Shown: one piece after another, positions 26,091 through 33,730 of the stretch
How the letters are laid out: each line of letters begins with the position of its first letter
How positions within the stretch are numbered: the first letter of the stretch is position 1
Assembly: GCA_937127435.1 (NCBI GenBank)
Contig: CAKZLZ010000134.1
Span: forward strand, 1-57,493
Source of the DNA: an uncultured Verrucomicrobiota bacterium
Lineage (GTDB): Bacteria > Verrucomicrobiota > Kiritimatiellia > SS1-B-03-39 > UBA6053
Direction: 5' to 3'
DNA length: 57,493 nucleotides
Position numbers and translations under genes: made by a program
Notes under the pieces: generated by a model
Databases searched by the model: none
What the model was told of the DNA's origin: nothing
Seen by the model: only the letters and a program-made list of their open reading frames with translations

Positions 26091-26887
26091 TAAAATACTC
26101 TCTTTAATTGTTCAGCACCTTTGCCGATGGTAACGCCTTGATCAAGACAGACCACCCAATCACCGTTCTCCCATTTACGTAACCGGTACAAGGTTGCAAA
26201 CGAAAAGTCCGGTGCGGACTTCCCCTGCCCGCCTACCAATTCACCCCCACGGCGAACGTTGTCCTGCATCCAGGCTGGCAATAAAAGATGATATGGATTT
26301 CTGGCGACTTCTTCCACATGCAACGAGGTCGCAGCCACCAAGTCCGCAACCTTTTCTGCTTCGCCTTCCACCATCAAATTCGGATCATCCATCGCACCCC
26401 AATATTCGGTTTCCACTACCTTGCAGGAAAAATCCGGCCCCATTTTCTTTAAGGCATCCACCACCAAATGATGCGTGGATATATGCCGGGAATTCCAATC
26501 TTTCTCATGCGGAAAAAAAACGATTTCCGGTTGATGCTTCTTCAAAATGGAAACCACCTCTTCGCTCGTCAATGATTGAAAGCCCTCTTGTTCCTTATGG
26601 ATATTCCAACCTAAATAGGCACAGGCATCCGCCAATTCGACCGCCCGTCCCGCCTGACGTTCCGGATTGCTGCCAAAAGTGACCGGGACATTGATAATTT
26701 GCATATCCGCTTCCTGCATCAGTCTGAGCGGAAGCAGACCGATGATACATTCGTCATCCGGGTGCGGCATAAACAACAAAACTTTTGCTGCCGATTCATT
26801 ACAGGGGGTTTTACCGGAAACCGACAGACCTTTCGCCACCTCGATACCGGCTTCAATTCCCTGCACAAATTTCAAATACGGATTCAT
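26090..26887 (-). CDS. PIG-L family deacetylase
   Basis: A 265-residue LmbE/PIG-L-type zinc deacetylase. The zinc-binding motif MPHPDDECIIG is at about 40-50 and the second His is in RHISTHHLVVDAL. Members remove acetyl groups from N-acetylglucosamine-bearing molecules. Placement between a sugar kinase gene and nagB suggests it supplies glucosamine (or a derivative) for phosphorylation and deamination. It overlaps the upstream kinase gene by 4 bp. Confidence 0.88.
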   Translation of the reverse strand: MNPYLKFVQGIEAGIEVAKGLSVSGKTPCNESAAKVLLFMPHPDDECIIGLLPLRLMQEADMQIINVPVTFGSNPERQAGRAVELADACAYLGWNIHKEQEGFQSLTSEEVVSILKKHQPEIVFFPHEKDWNSRHISTHHLVVDALKKMGPDFSCKVVETEYWGAMDDPNLMVEGEAEKVADLVAATSLHVEEVARNPYHLLLPAWMQDNVRRGGELVGGQGKSAPDFSFATLYRLRKWENGDWVVCLDQGVTIGKGAEQLKRVF

Positions 26888-28281
26888 TGTTTTTCTCCAA
26901 TTTTCGGCAGGCTCGCAGCTGCAACCGCCTGACCATGACGTTTATCCTTTTCACTTAAGGTAACAATTTCGATTTGTTTACTCAATTCCGGAAATTCTCC
27001 ACGCAGCACTTCCTCAGCCTTTTCAATAATAATGCCACCGCCAACACCGCTAGTCACCCGTCCGAGCAACAGAATTTTCCGGAGTTCATAGAAGTCGGCA
27101 TAATGCGCAATCGCATAGCCAAGATAGGTGCCGATGGTCGCATAGATTTTTGCCGCGCGTTTATCTCCCTCTGCCATCAGTTTTTGCACCGCCACCAACT
27201 GTTCAGGAAAAGGCATTTCCGCAGGGAGATGGATGCCTGCCAGGGGCACCAGTCGTGCCACGGCCTGTTGGGAAAAATACTGTGCACCACAGCCCGCATC
27301 CCCCGACCATTCATCAACGGGTGCATTCTCCCGGTAATCCACCGGAGCAAAAGCCAACTCGTTCAGCATCGGGGTAATATTTCCATTTTCGGTGACGTAT
27401 CCCACCGCCTGACTTGTCCCCATTGCCAAACCCAACACTGCATTTTCTTTTAAAATCATGGAACCGGCCAAAGCCGTCACTTCCCCGTCATTCACAACCT
27501 CAAAAGGAACATTTTCCCAGCGGGCTTGCAGATCAAAAAAGATGCGGCGAACTTTGGATTGAAAATCGGCTTCCGATACGCCCCTAAAAAGAGAGGCCAC
27601 CCGAACTTCATTGTTTACATACACTCCGGCCGCACTGCCTCCAATGGCATCCACCCGGGGCAAGTGGGCGGCCGCCCGTTCCAAGCTGTCTTGAATTCCT
27701 CGAATATGATAATCCGGATCCTTTTCAAAATATGGATTCCATTCCACCTCTTCAGAAAAAACGACTTTGCCATCCTGTACCGCGGCGCATTTGCGATCAG
27801 AGCCCCCCAGATCGAATCCAATTCGGCAACCATCCAAATGCCGGCCCAATGAAACAGCCTGTTCATTCGGTTGGGGAAGATCTTCAAATGCACAAGTCCG
27901 GATGTCCAAAGGGGTCAGATAACATTTTTCACCGAAAAATTTGTAGTCAAACCTGCGGATCCCGGTTGGCGAATAGATCGAAGCCAACCGGGTTGTGATC
28001 CCGTCACAACCGGAAATCAGAACTCTGGAAGCTCCCCGTTGCCATAACAAAAATTTCAAAATCCGCTCCAGATAAAATAAACTGCGGGACTCATTTTCAG
28101 CAGCTAGTGGCAGGATAAGAGTATTAAACAATGTACAGGTTTCATCCGGACGCAAAAGGGCCATCGAAACCGCTACCGGTTCACCCGAGGCTTTCACATC
28201 AGCTTGGTATGCCCGGTTCCATAAAACTGCAGGCAGGAAATCAGGATCTAAAACAGGGGGGGAAGCTTTTTGTAAAGTCAT
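26884..28281 (-). CDS. ROK/hexokinase-like sugar kinase
   Basis: A 465-residue protein from the ATG at 28281; a GTG at 28320 would add 13. The ATPase core begins at about 155 with GFDLGGSDRKCAAVQDGK, and holds PRVDAIGGSAAGVYV and FEVVNDGEVTALAGSM with the catalytic Asp. GLAMGTSQAVGYV is the adenosine loop. The first 150 residues are an extra N-terminal region not found in short ROK kinases. Followed by the PIG-L deacetylase and nagB, it is the probable amino-sugar kinase. The divergent AraC regulator (28411) is 129 bp away. Confidence 0.8.
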   Translation of the reverse strand: MTLQKASPPVLDPDFLPAVLWNRAYQADVKASGEPVAVSMALLRPDETCTLFNTLILPLAAENESRSLFYLERILKFLLWQRGASRVLISGCDGITTRLASIYSPTGIRRFDYKFFGEKCYLTPLDIRTCAFEDLPQPNEQAVSLGRHLDGCRIGFDLGGSDRKCAAVQDGKVVFSEEVEWNPYFEKDPDYHIRGIQDSLERAAAHLPRVDAIGGSAAGVYVNNEVRVASLFRGVSEADFQSKVRRIFFDLQARWENVPFEVVNDGEVTALAGSMILKENAVLGLAMGTSQAVGYVTENGNITPMLNELAFAPVDYRENAPVDEWSGDAGCGAQYFSQQAVARLVPLAGIHLPAEMPFPEQLVAVQKLMAEGDKRAAKIYATIGTYLGYAIAHYADFYELRKILLLGRVTSGVGGGIIIEKAEEVLRGEFPELSKQIEIVTLSEKDKRHGQAVAAASLPKIGEKQ

Positions 28282-28410
28282 GGGTGCTCGCTCATGGTTA
28301 AAATGTAATTTATACAGCACTCAGACGGGTCATAAATATTAATTAAATGTCAATTATGTTTAATTCTTAACTATATTGTTTTTCAGTAAAACCCGTGTAA
28401 TAACCAAAAA

Positions 28411-29262
28411 ATGAATGAAGAACTTCTCAATATTCAGGAACCGGAAGACTATTTCACCGGACGGGGAACCAGTACGCTTTCCATGCCCACACATGTTCTG
28501 TTTTTCTTAAGAAACAGCAAAGAAATGTTGCAGCAGAATGCTTTGCACAATCGATCCCATCACCGTGCGTTACTCTGCTTTAATTTAAAAACGGAAGGAC
28601 GTGTCCACCTCGACAACCTGGAAGTATCATTCAAACCGGGACAAGCATTGCTGATTTTGCCCTATCAGTTTCATCACTACAGCCAGCTCGGTTCACGCAA
28701 ACTAAAATGGTTATTCTGCAGCTTTGTGATGGCTAACGTCAACTTTTTGGAACCCTTTCGGAATCAGGTTTTAAACCCCGGGGAGAAATCAAATTCAGGC
28801 CTGGAGGAAGTACTCAAGGAATGGCAGGTTCCCTCGTCCTCTTCTTTACAAAATGCACAGTTACAATGTGCCTTGCTCCGTCTTATCCTATCCTTAAAGC
28901 AAGATCGGCAGAACAGTTTTGAAACCCAGCCCGCCGCATCAGAAAACAGTTTAATCCGGAAGGTGAATGTATTTTTAGAGGAAGGAAGGGGTCAGACTGT
29001 AATTGTTCCGGATCTTGCAGAATCCATCGGTTATTCCGAATCCCGCCTGCGTGTACTTTTTAAACAGGCGGCCGGTATTCCCCTCGGGGCTTACCTTCAC
29101 AATTACCGTATCACCCGCGCCATGGCATTGTTGCGCACCTCTTCCCTTTCGGTTGCAGATGTGGCGGAACAAGCAGGCTTCGGATCCCCCCAGGCCTTCA
29201 GCCGTATCTTTAAAAAATCAACCACCCTTACCCCCCGGGCCTACCGTCAAAATTCACAATAA
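28411..29262 (+). CDS. AraC-family transcriptional regulator
   Basis: A 283-residue regulator with a cupin-like N-terminus (TEGRVHLDNLEVSFKPGQAL, LILPYQFHHYSQLG) and a C-terminal AraC DNA-binding domain: VPDLAESIGYSESRLRVLFK, and VADVAEQAGFGSPQAFSRI ending LTPRAYRQ. It is divergent from the amino-sugar kinase unit and probably regulates it. It ends 44 bp from a convergent gene, with a hairpin between. Confidence 0.9.
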   Translation: MNEELLNIQEPEDYFTGRGTSTLSMPTHVLFFLRNSKEMLQQNALHNRSHHRALLCFNLKTEGRVHLDNLEVSFKPGQALLILPYQFHHYSQLGSRKLKWLFCSFVMANVNFLEPFRNQVLNPGEKSNSGLEEVLKEWQVPSSSSLQNAQLQCALLRLILSLKQDRQNSFETQPAASENSLIRKVNVFLEEGRGQTVIVPDLAESIGYSESRLRVLFKQAAGIPLGAYLHNYRITRAMALLRTSSLSVADVAEQAGFGSPQAFSRIFKKSTTLTPRAYRQNSQ

Positions 29263-29300
29263 AGATTTATACGTTTTGTTCGACAGAACAAATTGTCTTT
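29261..29300. terminator. possible bidirectional terminator
   Basis: TTTGTTC/GAACAAA flanks a 4-base loop (GACA), with outer AAAGA/TCTTT able to pair. It lies between convergent stops (29262 and 29306). There is no clean T run, so the call is moderate. Confidence 0.4.
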
Positions 29301-29305
29301 ACTGA

Positions 29306-32300
29306 TTATGGGGTGTCTCCCTGTTCCTTGTTGAGTTCGATAAAGTAATCCCGAACCAACTGACGGTATTCACGGGGAATGCCGGACTCATCCATACTCG
29401 CCCCATCCGGATCGCTCAAATTCCGCATCCGAACCCAATCCGCCCGGCTGAGACCAATGTCAGAAACCCATTCAGGGACGCTTTCATCGTTTGGCCCTTT
29501 GTTGTCCTTTCCGCCCATGCTGCTTTCAGAAGCAGATGCAGTGGAGGAGGATTCAGAAGGTGGCGCGTCCATTCCCATTTCCTGTGCCATGGACTGACTC
29601 GCTTGCTGCAAAGCTTGAGCGGCAGCGGTGGCCTGGGCCGCGGCCTGACTTTGGGAAGGTTGACTTTGCGATGCGCTCTGAGCCGCAGCGGCGGCTTGAG
29701 CTGCCGCCTGCGCCATGGCGGCCGCGGCAGCTTCATTGGGTGCGGGCGGGGTCATTCCCGCCATGGATTGTGCAATCTCTGACATTTGAGCCGCACTTTG
29801 GCTCATGGCTTCATTGGAAGAAGGCAAACCGGGTTGCATGGCCGCATCCGACAAACCCTGCGCAGCCTCCAGAGCTTCGGATGCCAGTTGATTCAGTTCA
29901 CTGGCCGTTTCGGTTAATCCAGCTTCCATCGCGGCTTCAGCAGCTTGGGCTGCCGCCGCCGCGGCGGCTTCGGCTGCTTCCGCTGAAGCTTGGGCGGCGG
30001 TTTGACTTTGGGTGGCCGCCGTTTGAGGTTGTGCGGCCGTGGCCGCCTGTTGAGAGGCCGCCGCTTGCTCCTGGGCTGCGGTAGCGGCTTGCTGGGCGTT
30101 TTCCGCAGCCGCTTGATCTTCTGCAGTACCACTTTCCTGTGCTTGTTCCGCGGCCGCCTGGGCCGTTTCCTGCGCTTGATTGGCTGCTTCCTGGGCTGCT
30201 TGCGCCTGCTGTTGAGCGGCGGCGGCCTCGGCCTGCATGGCTGCTTGGGCGGGTGTCTCTGCCACGGCTTGGGCTGCAGCCTGGGCATCCGCTGCCGCTT
30301 GTTGAGCTGCCGAAGCTTCCTGCTGTGCCTCTGCGGCGGCTTGCTGTGCATTTTCTACGGCCGCATTCGCAACCTGTTCAGCCTGATCCTGCGCGGATGA
30401 AGCCTGTGCCTGTGCTTGAGACGCCGTTTCCTGGGCCTGATTGGCCGCGTCCTGGGCTTCCTGTGCCTGTTGATTTGCTTCAGCTGTTCCCGCTTCCTCA
30501 GCCGCTTGTTGGGCTTGATTGGCAGCCGTCTGTGCTTCGGTTGCGGCCTGTTGTGCCTCTTGGGCATTATGTTGAGATTCCGCGGCCGCCTGTTGAGCAT
30601 TGGCGGCGTCCTGTTGACCACTGTCCATCTGCATTTGAGCAGCCTGTTCCTGGGCTTGGGCCGCCTGCTGTTGAGCCTGTTCGGCTGTTTTCTGGGCTTC
30701 ACTGGCTGCCTGTTGGGCCGCCTCTGCAGCCGCATCCGCTTGGGGATTGTCTGATTGCGCCGCCGCCTCCTGTGCTTGGCTTGCGGCTTCCTGAGCCTGT
30801 TGGGCCTGCTCCTGGGCGGTTTCCGCCGCAGACTGGGCTTGAGAAGCGGCTTGTTGGGCAGAGGCGACATCCTCACTGGATTCCAAAGCCTGTTCCGCAT
30901 CCTTTTGCGCCTCCAGCGCCGCTTGTTGCGCGGCCTCTGCCGCCTGTTGCTGAGCCACGGCTTCGCTGAGGGCCTGATCTAAATCGGGGGTAGCGGTTTC
31001 CAAGGCCAGCTTTTGTTGTTCAATTGCTTTTTGTTGAGCAAAATACGCCCGTTGCTCCACCTTTTTGGCTTCGTTCTGCTCTGCTTTTACTCCCGGAAGA
31101 TTCGGGGTTTCTTTTCCGGTTTCCTGCTCCCGGGTTTGCCGCGCCTTTTTCTGTTGGCTGTCGGCCTGTAATTGAAGCGCTTTAGCTTCGTCCTGCAATC
31201 TGTTTGCCTCCTCCTGAGCGACCACCGCTTGAGAAGTCCCGTCTTCCTTCAACAGCCTCAGCGCCTCGTCCTGGGCTTTTTCCGCTTCCAACTGGGCAAT
31301 GTCCGCTTCCGATTGTGAAACCTCGGCCCGTTGCTGGTGAACCGCCATTCCGGAAAGTTCCATCTTTCCTGCCAGGTCCTGGGCTTTAATCACCAGCTCC
31401 TGGGCCGCCAAAGCTTTTAACTGGGCTTGCAGGGCATGATCCTGGGCCAACATCCACGGCGGCAACTCCACATCTTCCGCCAAAGCCGCAGCCGCTTCCG
31501 CATCTTCGGCGGCATCCTGCATATTCTCCGCGGCATCCTGGGCATTCTCCGTAAAATCCTGCAGGTGCTCATCGTCTTCGGCCAAGGCCGCAAGTTCCTC
31601 AGCCAACGCTTCCTGCTGCGCTTTCCATTCCTCCAGGTTTTCTTCCCAGTCTTCCGCATTCGCCTGCTCCGCCAACGCATCCTGTTGACGGTTTAACTCT
31701 TCCAGTTCCGCCAAACGCAATGCATCCTCCGCCATCGCATCATTCAAGGCATCCAGATCTTTAATCTTTGCCAATGCATCATCAATATTGGATGCAAGAT
31801 CTTCCGCGATTTCCTTCTGAGTCTCCAACTGATCGGCAAGCAATAACTCTTCTCCCAGATTACGGGCTTCATGAATTTCTTCATCCACAACTTTTTCGAT
31901 GCCTTTGGCCACCGGATCAAAAACCCCGTTTTCAAGTTCGGCCACCAGTTCACTAAGTTCCTTTTCCGTCTTCTCCAGGCCCTTGCGGATTTCATCTGCT
32001 TTCTCCAAAGCCTCCGTGGATTTATTAACCGCCAATTCTTTGTTCACCTCTTCCGCCTTCCGGCTCAAGGCCTCTAAATCCGATACCGCATTTTCCAGGG
32101 CCGCGGCCGTTTTCTCATATTGTTCTTTTACCTGTTGACGCACAAAGTTATCCCGCCCCTGCTCCAGAACAATTCGGAAACTTTCACTCACGGCCTGATT
32201 GGGTCCTCCCATAGACTCAGGTAAATTGTCATAAGCGACCAGGGCCACATCCAATGTCTGGGCCCCGTCAATTTTCAGCGCCTGCAAGTAAAGCGGAATA

Positions 32301-33730
32301 CGAACCGGCCAGGCGCCATTCACTATCTCCCCAAAGTCTTGATCGATAAAAATCTCTTTGCTTCCGTCAAAGGTTACTTTTAATTCACACTTTGAAATAC
32401 CGAAATCATCACGCAGGTTATATTCCAAGGTAAGAAAACCATCCGGGGGAAGAATCAATTCACGATTCCCGGGCTGAATCAAATCGATTTCGGGTACCTG
32501 ATCCCCCGTTACAGAAAAGACATGATTCAGAACCGGTTTGTTTTCAAAGCCCTCTTGGCTGTTCATTTTCACTTGCCAATCAAAACTGCGTGCACGACCG
32601 CTGACCGGGAAAGCCCATTGCAACAATTCTCCCTTCTCGGTTGCTCCCCATTCTCCGGCCCCCAATTCCTTGCCGTCAAAAACCAAACGGGCATTTTCCA
32701 AAGGAATATTGCTTTCGATGGCCAATTCAATTTCACTTCCAGCCAAGGCTTGAATGCGGCCCGGAGAAAAGCTTTCCGAGTAAGCGTCCAGACCCGTATA
32801 GGCCGGTGGTTTTATGCGCAAATAAACCTGGGTTACTTCTGGACGGGGAAAGACCTCAACTTTATGAAAACGGCTGAGGGCATGACCGGAACGGATTCGA
32901 TATTCGAAATTTTCTCCCACCCTCGGAAAGCCGGTACTGAAAAGCTTCTGTTCCCCCGCCGGATCCGCAGATTGCATATTCTCCACCAATTCCGGTCTCC
33001 CTTCCCAACGGGTGCGTAGCTCAACCACCCGGGAATTGGCTTTGGCAAAACCGACTTCAATGGTGAGTGGATCCCCAACAGCCATGCGGAGATCTCCCGG
33101 CTGAATATCCAGCCGGTCCGCCATGGCCCCACCCACATCCGCGAACGGTGCCACGGCCCGCACCAATAAACGGGCGGAACCCGCGGGCCACACCACAAAC
33201 AACAGGAGATAAACAAAGGCAATGACGCCAAGGGAAATGATGACCCGTTTGGCCGACTGCAAAGTAAAAAGCTGTTGGGGCAAAACGACGTCCGCATCCT
33301 TTTCCGCATCCATCACCAACTGATTCAATAATACCGGCGAAAATTCTTCCCCCTGTTTATATTGGCTGGTCAAAATTTCCACCGTGGAACTGATTCGTTC
33401 ATCCTGAAGATTCTCGCTCCGGGTCTCAATGATACGCGCAATTTCCGATAAAGAAAGTTTACGGCTTAACGGACGAACCAAATACCAGAAAACCGAAAAC
33501 GAGATGACCGCGAGTGCGCTCAAACTCAGCAACCAGCGGATGCCGGATGAGAAAAGCAAAGTGGCGGCATCAATCACCATCACCGCAAGCAAAGTAATTA
33601 AAGCGATGGAGAGAACGGTAAACAGGCCGCGCAGAAAAATAATCCGCCGGATACGCTGGGAAGTAACCGCAAGCTTGTCCGCAATCGGTTTGGGAAGGTG
33701 CTCAATACCTAAAGTACTTGAATCATTCAT
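29306..33730 (-). CDS. DUF4175-like membrane protein with giant Ala/Gln-rich coiled coil
   Basis: I place the start at the ATG at 33730, whose ATGA overlaps the stop of the upstream gene; 1474 residues. Near the N-terminus are two membrane helices and, at about 155-175, another (VIISLGVIAFVYLLLF). A beta-rich, probably periplasmic, region follows (about 180-530). From about 560 there is a charged coil, and from about 860 to 1380 an extraordinary stretch made almost only of Ala, Gln, Glu and Ser in heptads such as AQQAAEAAQQAA. The final block (PEWVSDIGLSRADWVRMRN, then PREYRQLVRDYF) matches the end of DUF4175-type proteins. It is the last gene of the MoxR/VWA operon. Function unknown, likely envelope-associated. 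Confidence 0.75.
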   Translation of the reverse strand: MNDSSTLGIEHLPKPIADKLAVTSQRIRRIIFLRGLFTVLSIALITLLAVMVIDAATLLFSSGIRWLLSLSALAVISFSVFWYLVRPLSRKLSLSEIARIIETRSENLQDERISSTVEILTSQYKQGEEFSPVLLNQLVMDAEKDADVVLPQQLFTLQSAKRVIISLGVIAFVYLLLFVVWPAGSARLLVRAVAPFADVGGAMADRLDIQPGDLRMAVGDPLTIEVGFAKANSRVVELRTRWEGRPELVENMQSADPAGEQKLFSTGFPRVGENFEYRIRSGHALSRFHKVEVFPRPEVTQVYLRIKPPAYTGLDAYSESFSPGRIQALAGSEIELAIESNIPLENARLVFDGKELGAGEWGATEKGELLQWAFPVSGRARSFDWQVKMNSQEGFENKPVLNHVFSVTGDQVPEIDLIQPGNRELILPPDGFLTLEYNLRDDFGISKCELKVTFDGSKEIFIDQDFGEIVNGAWPVRIPLYLQALKIDGAQTLDVALVAYDNLPESMGGPNQAVSESFRIVLEQGRDNFVRQQVKEQYEKTAAALENAVSDLEALSRKAEEVNKELAVNKSTEALEKADEIRKGLEKTEKELSELVAELENGVFDPVAKGIEKVVDEEIHEARNLGEELLLADQLETQKEIAEDLASNIDDALAKIKDLDALNDAMAEDALRLAELEELNRQQDALAEQANAEDWEENLEEWKAQQEALAEELAALAEDDEHLQDFTENAQDAAENMQDAAEDAEAAAALAEDVELPPWMLAQDHALQAQLKALAAQELVIKAQDLAGKMELSGMAVHQQRAEVSQSEADIAQLEAEKAQDEALRLLKEDGTSQAVVAQEEANRLQDEAKALQLQADSQQKKARQTREQETGKETPNLPGVKAEQNEAKKVEQRAYFAQQKAIEQQKLALETATPDLDQALSEAVAQQQAAEAAQQAALEAQKDAEQALESSEDVASAQQAASQAQSAAETAQEQAQQAQEAASQAQEAAAQSDNPQADAAAEAAQQAASEAQKTAEQAQQQAAQAQEQAAQMQMDSGQQDAANAQQAAAESQHNAQEAQQAATEAQTAANQAQQAAEEAGTAEANQQAQEAQDAANQAQETASQAQAQASSAQDQAEQVANAAVENAQQAAAEAQQEASAAQQAAADAQAAAQAVAETPAQAAMQAEAAAAQQQAQAAQEAANQAQETAQAAAEQAQESGTAEDQAAAENAQQAATAAQEQAAASQQAATAAQPQTAATQSQTAAQASAEAAEAAAAAAAQAAEAAMEAGLTETASELNQLASEALEAAQGLSDAAMQPGLPSSNEAMSQSAAQMSEIAQSMAGMTPPAPNEAAAAAMAQAAAQAAAAAQSASQSQPSQSQAAAQATAAAQALQQASQSMAQEMGMDAPPSESSSTASASESSMGGKDNKGPNDESVPEWVSDIGLSRADWVRMRNLSDPDGASMDESGIPREYRQLVRDYFIELNKEQGDTP

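Noticed and set aside
29914..30900. Pro/Arg-rich minus-strand frames in the coil region
   Set aside because: Shifted-frame readings of the same repeats; no start context, and they lie inside the real gene.
30139..30969. 276-codon plus-strand frame opposite the Ala/Gln-rich region
   Set aside because: It is a Pro/Leu-rich antisense reading of the Gln/Ala heptads, which naturally lacks stop codons.
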